In this document: positions 10,102 through 21,187 of the stretch, piece after piece | Layout: every line of letters starts with the position of its first letter | How positions within the stretch are numbered: position 1 is the first letter of the stretch | From: Chondrosia reniformis | Taxonomy: Eukaryota; Porifera; Demospongiae; Chondrillida; Chondrillidae | DNA: 64,000 nucleotides | Reading direction: 5' to 3' | Assembly: GCA_947172415.1 (NCBI GenBank) | Contig: OX359194.1 | Span: 5,642,001-5,706,000, forward strand | The notes under the pieces: model-generated | Seen by the model: only the letters and a program-made list of their open reading frames with translations | What the model was told of the DNA's origin: nothing | The model's database searches: none | Translations under genes and position numbers: made by a program

Positions 10102-12192
10102 AGAAATGTCAAATCTATGGTCACATGTGTATGTACTGTATGAGGTTTAATAGTTTAGAGTCACTAATTATGAAGTGATAATCCTCTAACCAAATCAGTG
10201 CCGGATTAATAAATATCATTACACTTACTGTAATAAGGACTATATAATTCACTAATGCCATTTTTAACTTTAATGTTTAGTTTGCCAGTGCTACTACGTA
10301 TATAGTAGTATTTTCAATTAAGTGAAGTACCTTATTCCTGCAATAGTATAAATTATCCAAGTTAGCAAGTAGTATTCTTGTGTTTTTAAAGTTGTATGAG
10401 TGAAGTCTTTTCTGCTATTGATATCTGCTTAAGGTATCTTTCTCTATTAAAGAGAGCTACATCTGAAAACCTAGTCTTACTGTTAAACAGTACGTAAAGT
10501 GTAGATACAGAGGAATTTATATATGATTTATTTGGTGTACGTAGGGTAATCATTTTAACAATGGATTGTGTAAAGAGAGCTATATTAAGTAACTTTTACA
10601 TTCCTTAATGCCAAATGTGCTTATTGAAGCATGTCATATTGACAGACTTAGAGGTGTACATGTCTGTAGTACACATAAAACTATTCACTGTATCATCTTC
10701 TAAGTAAGGTCCTATGCATGAGCTACGTATAATACCTGCACTGGTTTCCAATTGATTATGATAATTGTATTTTAACACCTCTCATCATATGACTGTGATT
10801 TTACACTACTCACTCCAAGAGGAGTGCAATCACTTGAAATGGGTGGAACAAGGTAACTTGTTAATATATGGAAACTAGAACCTCCTTATATAGTAGCTAC
10901 TCCAAAATGTCATATAGTGTAGTGGCAGGTAATTGGTTACCTATACCATCTGTCCCAGACTAAATTCACAGCAATTGCTTCTTTTTTCATAGTGTTGAGT
11001 GAGAATGATTATCTTTAGTCTCACTGGACTATTTACAGTAAAGAGGTAAACCCATTTGGAGTAATCGGCTATACCTGACCAAATGTGTACGTACTTTCGG
11101 TACAGAGATTATAGTCTTTTCAGGTCAATGGTTTGAGTTAGTGACTTTCCAAGACTTAATCATGTCTTCATGAATAAAACCCATCATTTAGAGCAATAGG
11201 AGCAACGATTGAATATTATGCTCTGAATATACTTTGCTGTGTTAATTAAACCGATCACATACGTAGGTGACAGGAGGATCAGTTCTTAACTTTCATCATT
11301 TCAATATGATGGGTATGGGTAAACATTCTAGCGAAGCTCAAAGTACAAAAGATGGCTGACCACTCGAAAGTTTTCAGAGGCCAGTTTATTTATTTCTTCA
11401 AGTTTACCTTGGACATAGAGACTTTCCAGTTTAGAATCCCTGTGTTCTTTTTATCTTTAACAGAATCTCACTTTATTTTTTACTGCCTTTTGAGTCTACT
11501 TCTAGCTGGTTCCTGTCATTATCATTAGAGGGCAGTAGTCCAAGTTGATATCAAAGAAAGGGAGAATTACACAGGGTAATTATTGGTTAAATACAATGAT
11601 TATAATCTAATGAACTCTTCAGATTAGTGTCTACATTCACAGTAATACGTATGTACTGTACGTATATGAGCTTTGTGTTCTTTGGTAGAAGGGCAGAATT
11701 TGTGTGAGGGATTACTGTCCACCAATTTTGTTATTCCAAAACTACATATAGTACGTACTTATTTATTCTTTGTATTGTATTGTCATCTACGTACATATTG
11801 GCCATGAAAATGAAAATATACTAAGGTTCTAGATTGAAATCTTACACTGTCTTTTGTCTTACTCATTGTTGTCACATTTAGAGGTACTGTATGCATATAT
11901 GGTGCATTAGTAATGTAACTACATACGTATACGTACGTATGTGCATACAATACTAGGGTAATTCATTGGGTTATCAAACCTTTAATACAATATCTGTAAA
12001 AGTGCAGAGTAGAACATGAGAAGGTAGTTTAGCCTACTGTCCAACAATTGAATGTAATGATTAAGCATACGTACTTAAAGTAATTCGGTTTATTGATTTA
12101 TTTAACATTTTGTTAAAATGTCAAATTTTAAGGATTAGTATATATTTGAAATTGACCAAAAATTTGGATGTTTTGCTTGTTATTCATTGATC
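10102..12192. other. Intergenic spacer between array copies 4 and 5
   Basis: About 2.1 kb. It repeats the spacer between copies 2 and 3 almost throughout but lacks the 5,220-5,460 insertion. No gene seen. Confidence 0.7.
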
Positions 12193-13311
12193 TTAATAAA
12201 TGTATATTTCAAGAATCTCCAAGTAGATATCTTCATTAGTAATTCCCTCATTTGCACACAATCTAACTTCAATGTCATCATCCGTTTCCATTGGAAGTTC
12301 TCTACAAAACCAAGGCATTCCAGACTGACTACAGCAGTTATTACCAGCTCCACAACCTTCTCCATCCCAAAGTGGATCAGTAATGAAAACATAGTTTTTA
12401 TCATTGTGAACTCCAGTATTCCCAGACTCACAGTAATAGTGATCTCTTACAAATGATGGAGGAGCTGGTCCAGGGTATTTAGCACAGGGACAGTTATTGT
12501 TACCTCCATAGTTATGATCATCAGAGAGTCCAACTGCATAAGTCCAAATGTGCTTACGGGGAGATCCATGAGTGATGGAAATACCATCCACATAGTAAGA
12601 GTTGATATCACCTGTTACTCCTGCTTGAAAGGCATTCATACTGTAATACTGATATCCAACTGCCTGTCCACAGACACGTTTGTATCTCTTTCCATACGTA
12701 CTGAATACAGCAGACACACATCCTGAACTAGGTCTGGCACAGAATTTCCTAGGAGAGGTAATCTGTCTATAAGGAGTGGGGCACTGTGCACTGGGTTGAG
12801 TCATGTTTATGTGGGCAACCCTCATCCATCCTCCCTTGACTCCACAATGCCATGTCTCCATATCACAATAGACCTGCCTTGTGTGCTGGACTCCATTGAG
12901 CTGAGCATACAACCAGTAGTATCCAGTGGCTGCTCCTGGATCACTTTGATAAATGTCCAGACAGCAGTTGGCAGGATTACCAGATGACCTACCAATTGTT
13001 CCAGGAGAAGTAGTAGATTGATGTTGTTGTTGAGTGTAGTTTTGTAGTGTGTCAGTAAGAAGCTGTTTGAGTTGTTGTGTAATGTCATTCTTGAATTCCT
13101 TTGCTTGAGAATAGGAGATGTGGCCTGTTCCGGGAGGCCCAGGCATTCCATCCCTCCCATCTCTTCCAGGAGGTCCTTGTAGAAGAGTGCAAGTGTTCTC
13201 TTGATCAGTAGACTGTCTCTTTGCTCTTGAGAGAGGAAGGTCGTTGATCAAGGCAATGCTGCAGTGGATCATCAGTGTGAGGACAGTCAATGCTGCCATC
13301 TTGTAAGTCAT
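12193..13311 (-). CDS. Collagen/fibrinogen-like secreted protein, array copy 5
   Basis: Complete, single exon, 372 residues. V1 (YSMNAFQAGVTGDINS) is identical to copy 7. V2 is NYGGNNNCPCA. V3 is the most divergent in the set (GVHNDKNYVFITD, replacing the usual VYTND). V4 is ANEGITNEDI. One Ser-to-Ala change gives GPAPPSF in an otherwise invariant stretch. The collagen segment and linker match copy 6. Confidence 0.9.
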   Translation of the reverse strand: MTYKMAALTVLTLMIHCSIALINDLPLSRAKRQSTDQENTCTLLQGPPGRDGRDGMPGPPGTGHISYSQAKEFKNDITQQLKQLLTDTLQNYTQQQHQSTTSPGTIGRSSGNPANCCLDIYQSDPGAATGYYWLYAQLNGVQHTRQVYCDMETWHCGVKGGWMRVAHINMTQPSAQCPTPYRQITSPRKFCARPSSGCVSAVFSTYGKRYKRVCGQAVGYQYYSMNAFQAGVTGDINSYYVDGISITHGSPRKHIWTYAVGLSDDHNYGGNNNCPCAKYPGPAPPSFVRDHYYCESGNTGVHNDKNYVFITDPLWDGEGCGAGNNCCSQSGMPWFCRELPMETDDDIEVRLCANEGITNEDIYLEILEIYIY

Positions 13312-13365
13312 ATTCATCAAAGTAACAACTGGAGCAATTGTGGTGCTTTGGTGAAGGAGGGCCAC

Positions 13366-13372
13366 TTTTATA
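13366..13372 (-). promoter_or_regulatory. TATA box of array copy 5
   Basis: TATAAAA on the minus strand, 55 bp before the ATG at 13,311. Confidence 0.68.
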
Positions 13373-14757
13373 AGAAATGTCAAATCTATGGTCACATGTA
13401 CTGTATGAGGTTTATAAGTCTTTAATTAGGAAGTGACAATATATACCTCCTAACTCGATAAATACCATATTTCATGCTCCAAATAAATTGTAAATGTCAT
13501 TTACTTACTTAGTATGGACTTTAAAATTCACTAATGCCATGTTTTCTAAAGGTTTAATTTACTAGGTTTATTGTATAGTGGTTTTTAAATATGTCTTTAA
13601 TGTTATAATCCCTAAGTTGCAAGTAGTGTTCTTGTGTTTTTAAGGTGATGCCTTTACCTTGTTATTTACTGAATGTAGATACCTTTGACTCTTAATGTCA
13701 ATTGTATGCTCAATATACTGTACATATATACGTACTGTACCTCAAACCTAGGATTACCTGAAGACAGTAGGCACAGAGGAATCAATTATACGTATAGCAA
13801 AATTACAATGAATGATACTAGTGAACTATATTCCATAGTTCTTTATGATGGATTTTGTGGGCAGACTCAGACATGTAGTGCAACTCTACTCTATACATAG
13901 GTAAAGATTCTAATAATAAGATCTACTGGTGATCATTTTCAGCTAAGTGTGATAATGTATTGTGAAAAAAGCTGATATGTGTTCATATATCTCATTATGT
14001 GACTGTGGTACTATGTTGACTGTGGTACTGTGCCAACAATGGATTGTGTAAAGAAAGCTATATATTAAATCACTTGTAATGCCACTTACAAGTACACAGC
14101 TTAATTGAAGCATGTCCTAGGCAGACACAGAGATGTGGTATATAGCTGCATTAGCAGACAGTTATGCATTGTCTTATAATTCTGTATTTGTAGTAATGTA
14201 TTAAATGTAATATTTGATCTTATTGTGTAAGTATTCTTGCATCAGTTAACTTATGATTTCCTCTTACTGCTCTTGTCTGTTTATATGTCCTGATACACCA
14301 ATCGATCAGGAGAAACCTTCGATCCTATTTTAATGGATTGTCTTGTTTATTTCCACTTCTTGGGCAGAGAATAATTTGTTTGTATGTATGTAATTACTAT
14401 TAAGAGGAGGACACAGAACATGCTCTTTCATTATTTCTCGGTGACAGAGCACTTTTTGCTTAAACCAGTCATCCTTAATTGAATTCCCAATCAATTCTTT
14501 AATATTTTGTTGTACCAATACATGTGATTAAGGTATTCAAAAATATTCATAGTTAAGGAGCTTTAGAACTGTGAGCTATACCGGACTTAATATATACGTA
14601 TGTGGATATGAGGCACTAATGTTCACATACAAGGGTTACAAGTTGTTAACTTGTACGTATGTGTATGTACACAGCTACAGATTGAATTACTAGACTAAAT
14701 TTCCCCCTTGCATGTATCTATTTATTAAATTACCTTTGAGCATCTGATTCAATAAGG
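13373..14757. other. Intergenic spacer between array copies 5 and 6, proximal part
   Basis: No supported gene. This stretch is homologous to 16,800-17,890 upstream of copy 6, so copies 5 and 6 arose by duplication of a unit that included the upstream spacer. The 17-bp minisatellite present in the second spacer is represented here by little more than a single unit near 14,000. Confidence 0.65.
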
Positions 14758-15330
14758 CTACTTGGATGCATAAATTAAACGTTTAGACCCACTGGTCTTC
14801 ATCAGTAATGAATGAGGAGATATACAATAGAAGAGGGGTGGCATGAGATGAGTGATGTTTTTTTGCTCTGAAGATATTAAATTGTAATAAATATGATAGA
14901 TATGTAAGAGTGTTAAGGTGTTAATGAAGGTGTCATTCCAAATGTGGTCTACATGCCTTCCTGGATCCATGTTTAGACAAGGGGTACTTTGTATTATTAA
15001 AACTTCTTTAATTTTCCTCCTTGTCTTGTTACCTTCTCCTTGAACTACTTTGGTATCTTCCCATGCGATATCATGCATCATCTCCTGTACATGGACTGCT
15101 AAAGAGTTGTTCTGGTTCATTCTTTTGAAAGCTTTCTTGTGCTCATTCCTTTGTTCAGTAATGTTCTTGCAAGTCTCTCCTTAGTAGGTGTCTTGATCGT
15201 GGTTAGAAGAGATCTCAGAGTGTTGGTGGCTTTGTTCACTACTATAACATTGAGAGGTTGACATGTTCTTTGCAGGTTCTTACTTAATCCTTTCACCTAT
15301 GGAATGCAGAGGATGTACTCGTGCTCTCTT
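14758..15330 (-). mobile_element. Penelope-like retroelement remnant with GIY-YIG endonuclease region
   Basis: The minus strand encodes, with stops and shifts, the typical end of a Penelope-like element: VKGLSKNLQRTC, then NTLRSLLTTIKTP, then GETCKNI, then NSLAVHVQEMMHDIAWED and a C-terminal TRRKIKEVLIIQSTP followed by HIWNDTF. These correspond to the connector and GIY-YIG endonuclease of Penelope elements. In-frame stops (for example before VKGLSK) show it is dead. A damaged hammerhead motif lies at 14,778-14,808 on the same strand. Confidence 0.7.
14778..14808 (-). ncRNA. Degraded hammerhead ribozyme of a Penelope-like element
   Basis: The minus strand reads CTGATGA, a helix II with arms AGACC and GGGTC around AGT, then TAAAC where GAAAC is required. 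Loss of the invariant G makes activity unlikely. Its place in the Penelope remnant fits the known association of small hammerheads with these elements. Confidence 0.55.
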
Positions 15331-15593
15331 CTTGTATGGTCTTGTTCATTGTTGATGAAGGCATGCAGATTGAAACATTCAATTTCTGTATGCACGTAGT
15401 GTTGCTCAGAGATAATCAATTTTCTACTCTTATCATTTCATATTAAATTATATAATGGTATTACGCTCTCATAAGCTTATGATATGAATATTTGTTACAT
15501 GTTTGTAATGTTTTGTAAATGCAGTGTAATTTTATTTGACAAAATTACAATGAAAATGTTATGTAATTCTATCACCATTTAATGGTCTAGTGT
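15331..15593. other. Spacer downstream of array copy 6
   Basis: AT-rich, no gene. Homologous to about 19,580-19,820, downstream of the orphan gene end before copy 7. Confidence 0.6.
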
Positions 15594-16712
15594 TTAGTTA
15601 ATGTATATTTCAAGAATCTCCAGGTAGATATCTTCATTAGTAATTCTCTCATTTGCACACAATCTAACTTCAATGTCATCATCAGTTTCCATTGGAAGTT
15701 CTCTACAAAACCAAGGCATTCCAGACTGGCTACAGCAGTTGTTACCAGCTCCACAGCCTTCTCCGTCCCAAAGTGGATCATTAGTGTAGACAATATTCTC
15801 ATGAACTCCAGTATTCCCAGACTCACAGTAATAGTGATCTCTTACAAATGATGGAGGAGATGGTCCAGGATATTTAGCACAGGGACAGTTATTGGTACCT
15901 CCATAGTTATAATCATCAGAGAGTCCAACTGCATAAGTCCAAATGTGCTTACGGGGAAATCCATGAGTGATGGAAATACCTTCTACATAGTGAGAGTTGA
16001 TATCAACCGTTACTCCTCTAGCTACTTGAAAGGCATCCATATTGCTATACTGATATCCAACTGCCTGTCCACAGACACGTTTGTATCTCTTTCCATATGT
16101 ACTGAATACAGCAGACACACATCCTGAACTAGGTCTGGCACAGAATTTCCTAGGAGAGGTAATCTGTCTATAAGGAGTGGGGCACTGTGCACTGGGTTGA
16201 GTCATGTTTATGTGGGCAACCCTCATCCATCCTCCCTTGACTCCACAATGCCATGTCTCCATATCACAATAGACCTGCCTTGTGTGCTGGACTCCATTGA
16301 GCTGAGCATACAACCAGTAGTATCCAGTGGCTGCTCCTGGATCACTTTGATAAATGTCCAGACAGCAGTTGGCAGGATTACCAGATGACCTACCAATTGT
16401 TCCAGGAGAAGTAGTAGATTGATGTTGTTGTTGAGTGTAGTTTTGTAGTGTGTCAGTAAGAAGCTGTTTGAGTTGTTGTGTAATGTCATTCTTGAATTCC
16501 TTTGCTTGAGAATAGGAGATGTGGCCTGTTCCGGGAGGCCCAGGCATTCCATCCCTCCCATCTCTTCCAGGAGGTCCTTGTAGAAGAGTGCAAGTGTTCT
16601 CCTGATCAGTAGACTGTCTCTTTGCTCTTGAGAGAGGAAGGTCATTGATCAAGGCAATGCTGCAGTGGATCATCAGTGTGAGGACAGTCAATGCTGCCAT
16701 CTTGTAGATCAT
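15594..16712 (-). CDS. Collagen/fibrinogen-like secreted protein, array copy 6
   Basis: Complete, single exon, 372 residues. It has the longest V1 (SNMDAFQVARGVTVDINS) and a Tyr-to-His change in the flanking SHYVEG. V2 is NYGGTNNCPCA, one residue different from copy 5. V3 (GVHENIVYTND) is half copy 5 and half copy 2. V4 is ANERITNEDI. It shares NM(I)YKM and the VEG/GFPRK block with copy 3, showing block exchange outside the patches too. Confidence 0.9.
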   Translation of the reverse strand: MIYKMAALTVLTLMIHCSIALINDLPLSRAKRQSTDQENTCTLLQGPPGRDGRDGMPGPPGTGHISYSQAKEFKNDITQQLKQLLTDTLQNYTQQQHQSTTSPGTIGRSSGNPANCCLDIYQSDPGAATGYYWLYAQLNGVQHTRQVYCDMETWHCGVKGGWMRVAHINMTQPSAQCPTPYRQITSPRKFCARPSSGCVSAVFSTYGKRYKRVCGQAVGYQYSNMDAFQVARGVTVDINSHYVEGISITHGFPRKHIWTYAVGLSDDYNYGGTNNCPCAKYPGPSPPSFVRDHYYCESGNTGVHENIVYTNDPLWDGEGCGAGNNCCSQSGMPWFCRELPMETDDDIEVRLCANERITNEDIYLEILEIYIN

Positions 16713-16766
16713 ATTGATCAAAGTAACAACTGGAGCATCTGTGGTGTTTTGGTGAAGGAGGGCCAC

Positions 16767-16773
16767 TTTTATA
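16767..16773 (-). promoter_or_regulatory. TATA box of array copy 6
   Basis: TATAAAA on the minus strand, 55 bp before the ATG at 16,712. Confidence 0.68.
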
Positions 16774-17389
16774 AGAAATGTCAAATCTATGGTCACATGT
16801 ACTGTATGAGGTTTATAAGTCTTTAATTAGGAAGTGACAATATATACCTCCTAACTCGATAAATACCATATTTCATGCTCCAAATATATTGTAAATGTCA
16901 TTTACTTACTTAGAATGGACTTTAAAATTCACTAATGTCATGTTTTCTAAAGGTTTAGATTACCAGGTCTATTGTATAGTGGTTTTTAAATAAGGGAAAC
17001 ATTTCTTTAATGTTATAGTCTCTAAGTTGCAAGTAGTGTACTTGTGTTTTTTAAGGTGTACGTATGTCTTTACCTTGTTATTTATGTAGATATGAATGTA
17101 GATACCTTTGACTCTTAATGAGAATTGTATGCTCAATATATGTATATACATACCTCTAACCTAGGATTACAGTAGGCATATAGGAATAGAGAAATCGATT
17201 GTCTATATACGTACGTATGTAGCAAAATAAGAATGAATGGTACAAAGTTAGCTAAATTCCTTAATTCTTAATGATGGACTTCATGGGCAGACTCAAATAT
17301 GTAGTGCAACTCTACACCATAGGTAAAGGTCCTAATGATATGACCTACTGGTGATCATTTTCAGCTAAGTGTGATATATATCTCATTAT
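16774..17389. other. Intergenic spacer upstream of array copy 6
   Basis: Homologous to 13,400-13,970; no gene seen. Confidence 0.6.
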
Positions 17390-17568
17390 GTGACTGTGGT
17401 TCTATGTTGACTGTGGTTCTATGTTGACTGTGGTTCTATGTTGACGGTGGTTCTATGTTGACTGTGGTTCTATGTTGACTGTGGTTCTATGTTGACTTTG
17501 GTTCTATGTTGACTGTGGTTCTATGTTGACTGTGGTTCTATGTTGACTGTGGTTCTTTGCTGACTTTG
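17390..17568. repeat. 17-bp minisatellite, about 10 copies
   Basis: Unit TGACTGTGGTTCTATGT repeated with few changes (for example one GACGG and two GACTT variants). The duplicated spacer at about 13,990-14,030 has about one unit, so the expansion followed the spacer duplication. Confidence 0.9.
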
Positions 17569-17861
17569 GGATTCTGCTTCCCACACTTGAGAGAACAATG
17601 ACTGTCTAACAATTCAACAATGGATTGTGTAAAGAAAGCTATATTAAATCAATTGTAATGCCACTTACAAGTACACATGGCTAATGAAGCATGTCCTAGG
17701 CAGATACAGAGATGTGGTATACACAGTTCTCTAGCTGCATTTTATTTAGCAGATGGTTATGCATTATATTAAATTTCTGTTTATGTAGTAATCTATTAAA
17801 TGTAATATTTGATCTTATTGTGTAAGTGGTTTTTCATCGGTTAACTTAGGACTTCCTCTTA

Positions 17862-19560
17862 CTGCTTTGGTACCTTCCTATGCAATGTCATGCATGGTAT
17901 TAACCAGTCTCTAGACAACGAGAGCACCCCCCAGGAATGGAGACAAGCAGGTCTGCTACCTCCCTACAAGAAGGGTGACAGGAACTGTTGTGCCAACTGC
18001 AGAGGGATCTCGTTTATGTCCATGGTGGGGAAGCTCTATAACAGAGTGCTACTAAATCAGATAAGGGGAGACGTCGAACCACTTTTACGTTACAACCAGA
18101 ATGGTTTCCATCCACAGTGCAGCATGTGCTATCCCTCCACCAAATCCTGGACCAGTGTAGAGTGAGGCAGAACACTAATTGTGTTGCAGTTTTTGTGGAC
18201 TTTGACTCTTAATGAGAATTGTATACTCAATATATGTGTATACGTATGTACCTCAAGCCTAGGATTATTTGAAGACAGTAAAATGTAGAAGTGGAATCCT
18301 GCAAGGCATTTGACAGTGTCTCAAGGTCCAGGATGGAATTGATACTATCAAATTATGGCATTCCTTGTAAGATTGTCAAGACCATTATGTCCATATACTC
18401 ATGAACTTCTGCCACAGTGATCACACCTGATGGGCATAGTGATCCATTTGACGTCACAACCAGAGTGCTACGTACATGCAAGGAGACACATTATTTCCTT
18501 TCCTGTTTATCTATGAATAGTGGTTGACTACATCATGAGACTGACTGTACCTGATCCTAGTGTCGGTTTCAGGTGGAGGAGACATGAAGACTCATGGAAG
18601 CCTACTGCATACATCACGGACCTTGACTACACCGGCTTCGCTCTCCTGGCCAACTCAATTGGAAACACTCAGCAATTGCTTACTACCCTTGAGATTTGAG
18701 ACTATATAATGCCAGAATGGTGGGCCTCAAGATCAAGGCAGAATTCATGCTAGCAGGAGATTTCCTTGTACAACCTGTACTCACAACATCTAGTGGCCCA
18801 ATTAAACAGGTGGATGATTTCAGATACCTAGGATGCTGGCTCAAGGACTCAATGAAATTTTTTTTAACCTGGTGGGCACAAGCGTTCGATGCTGCGAATC
18901 AGATGTGGTATATCTGGAAGTCAGACTTCTCCAAGAGCCTAAAGATCAGGCTCTTCTGTGCCACCATTGAGAGTGTTCTTCTGCATGGCAGTGAGACCTG
19001 GTGTACATATGACCCAGTGGATGGAAAAGAGGCTCAACAAAGTGTACACTCGTCTGCTATGGAAAGCTCTCAATATAAACTGGAAAATGAAAGTCCCCAA
19101 TGTCCAATTGTACAGAGCGATGCAAAGGCCATCCATACTGGTCACAATGTGGAGGTTGCAACTTGCTGACCACTGTTTCAGAGCATGTGGCACACGACAC
19201 AAACCAGCCAGTGATCTGGCCTTATGGCAGAGCCAAGAGAGGTTCCAGGTAGGACAAGCCAACCGCTTGACCTACATTCGGATGTTCTGACATGACAGTG
19301 TATTTGTACTTATTTTGTTTTTTAATTAATGCATGGTCTACTGGACATGGACTGCTAAAGAGAGTTCTGGTCCATTCTTCTGAAAGCTTTCTTGTGTAAT
19401 GTTATTGCAGGTCTCTCCTTAGAAGGTGATTGTGGTTAGAAGAGATCTCAAAGTGTTGGTGGCTTTGTTCACTACTTTAACATTGAGGGGTTGACATGTT
19501 CTTTGCAGATTCTTGCTTAATCCTTTCACCTATGGAATGCAGAGGATGTACTCATGCTCT
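17862..19560 (-). mobile_element. Second Penelope-like remnant, split by a LINE
   Basis: Sequence at 17,866-17,898 and again from 19,338 to about 19,560 matches the Penelope remnant at 15,050-15,310 (for example the blocks around GGACTGCTAAAGAG and TTAGAAGAGATCTCA). The two halves are separated by the LINE at 17,899-19,329. The hammerhead end found in the first remnant is deleted here. Confidence 0.65.
17899..19329 (+). mobile_element. 5'-truncated non-LTR retrotransposon (LINE), dead
   Basis: Translated pieces match LINE reverse transcriptase: PQEWRQAGLLPPYKKGD and a following RGISFMSMVGKLYNRVLLNQI at 17,930-18,080, GFHPQC after that, a KAFDSVS remnant near 18,310, and the later DDFRYLGCWLKDS with LKIRLFCATIESVLLHGSETW at 18,810-19,000. 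Frames are broken. An 8-bp target-site duplication TGCATGGT flanks it (17,891-17,898 and 19,330-19,337), inside the Penelope remnant. Confidence 0.78.
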
Positions 19561-19819
19561 CTTATTGTATGATCTTGTTCATTGCTGATGAAGACATGCA
19601 GATTGAAACATTCAATTTCTGTATGCACGTAGTGTTGCTCAGAGATAATCAATTTTCTACTATGAACACATGCAACTAAAAGCCTCTTACCATTTCATAT
19701 TAAATTTCGCGCTCTTATAATATGAGCATGTTTACATGTTTGTAATGTTTGTAAATGCAGTGCAATTTTAATTGATAAAATTATAAATGTAATTGTTTCA
19801 CCATTTAATGGCCTAGTGC
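19561..19819. other. Spacer between the LINE/Penelope nest and the orphan gene end
   Basis: AT-rich; homologous to 15,330-15,590. No gene. Confidence 0.55.
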
Positions 19820-19867
19820 TTAGTTAATGTAGATTTTAAGAATCTCCAAGTAGATATCTTCAGTATT
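19820..19867 (-). pseudogene. Orphan 3' end of an eighth array gene
   Basis: On the minus strand this encodes a variant of the array C-terminus (EDIYLEILKIYIN then stop) with nothing upstream in frame. It is joined to 3'-flank-like DNA (19,875-20,000) and then to intact copy 7. It marks an old breakpoint, probably from unequal crossing-over. Confidence 0.75.
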
Positions 19868-20010
19868 TACTACCTCAAGTTAGTCTGCTGATCATAAATA
19901 TGTAATGTTCTCTTTGTCATATACAACTGATGCAATGTAAATATGTGTACATGTTGATCCAAAAAAGTAGGGAGGTTTTATTTTGGAATTTGTTAGTCTA
20001 GATCTAGTGC

Positions 20011-21126
20011 TTAGTTAATGTAGATTTCAAGAATCTCCAGGTAGATATCTTCATTATTAAATGGTCCTTCATTTGCACAAAGTCTAACTTCAATTTCATC
20101 ATCAGTTTCCATTGGAAGTTCTCTACAAAACCAAGGCATTCCAGACTGACTACAGCAGTTGTTACCAGCTCCACAACCTTCTCCATCCCAAAGTGGATCA
20201 TTAGTGTAAACAGTGTTACTGGGACCTCCAGTATTCCCAGACTCACAGTAATAGTGATCTCTTACAAATGATGGAGGAGATGGTCCAGGATGTACAGCAC
20301 AGGGACAGTTTTCATTTGGATCATAATTATGATCATCAGAATAGCCAATTGCATAAGTCCAAATGTGCTTACGGGGATATCCATGAGTGATTGAGATACC
20401 GTCTACATAGTAAGAGTTGATATCACCTGTTACTCCTGCTTGAAAGGCATTCATACTGTAATACTGATATCCAACTGCCTGTCCACAGACACGTTTGTAT
20501 CTCTTTCCATATGAACTGAATACAGCAGACACACATCCTGAACTAGGTCTGGCACAGAATTTCCTAGGAGAGGTAATCTGTCTATAAGGAGTGGGGCACT
20601 GTGCACTGGGTTGAGTCATGTTTATGTGGGCAACCCTCATCCATCCTCCCTTGACTCCACAATGCCATGTCTCCATATCACAATAGACCTGCCTTGTGTG
20701 CTGGACTCCATTGAGCTGAGCATACAACCAGTAGTATCCAGTGGCTGCTCCTGGATCACTTTGATAAATGTCCAGACAGCAGTTGGCAGGATTACCAGAT
20801 GACCTACCAATTGTTCCAGGAGAAGTAGTAGATTGATGTTGTTGTTGAGTGTAGTTTTGTAGAGTGTCAGTAAGAATCTGTTTGAGTTGTTGTGTAATGT
20901 CATTCTTGAATTCCTTTGCTTGAGAATAGGAGATGTGGCCTGTTCCGGGAGGCCCAGGCATTCCATCCCTCCCATCTCTTCCAGGAGGTCCTTGTAGAAG
21001 AGTGCAAGTGTTCTCCTGATCAGTAGACTGTCTCTTTGCTCTTGAGAGAGGAAGGTCATTGATCAAGGCAATGCTGCAGTGGATCATCAGTGTGAGGACA
21101 GTCAATGCTGCCATTTTGTAGGTCAT
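20011..21126 (-). CDS. Collagen/fibrinogen-like secreted protein, array copy 7
   Basis: Complete, single exon, 371 residues; the last gene of the array. V1 equals copy 5. V2 is NYDPNENCPCAVHPG, V3 is GGPSNTVYTND, V4 is ANEGPFNNEDI. Unlike all others it has GYPRK, AIGYSDD (others AVGLSDD) and SSYGKRY (others STYGKRY), so changes extend slightly into the constant parts. ECM29 exons begin 0.86 kb to its right on the other strand. Confidence 0.9.
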   Translation of the reverse strand: MTYKMAALTVLTLMIHCSIALINDLPLSRAKRQSTDQENTCTLLQGPPGRDGRDGMPGPPGTGHISYSQAKEFKNDITQQLKQILTDTLQNYTQQQHQSTTSPGTIGRSSGNPANCCLDIYQSDPGAATGYYWLYAQLNGVQHTRQVYCDMETWHCGVKGGWMRVAHINMTQPSAQCPTPYRQITSPRKFCARPSSGCVSAVFSSYGKRYKRVCGQAVGYQYYSMNAFQAGVTGDINSYYVDGISITHGYPRKHIWTYAIGYSDDHNYDPNENCPCAVHPGPSPPSFVRDHYYCESGNTGGPSNTVYTNDPLWDGEGCGAGNNCCSQSGMPWFCRELPMETDDEIEVRLCANEGPFNNEDIYLEILEIYIN

Positions 21127-21180
21127 ATTCATCAAAGTAGCAACTGGAGCAATTGTGGTGTTTTGGTGAAGGAGGGCCAC

Positions 21181-21187
21181 TTTTATA
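21181..21187 (-). promoter_or_regulatory. TATA box of array copy 7
   Basis: TATAAAA on the minus strand, 55 bp before the ATG at 21,126. Confidence 0.68.
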
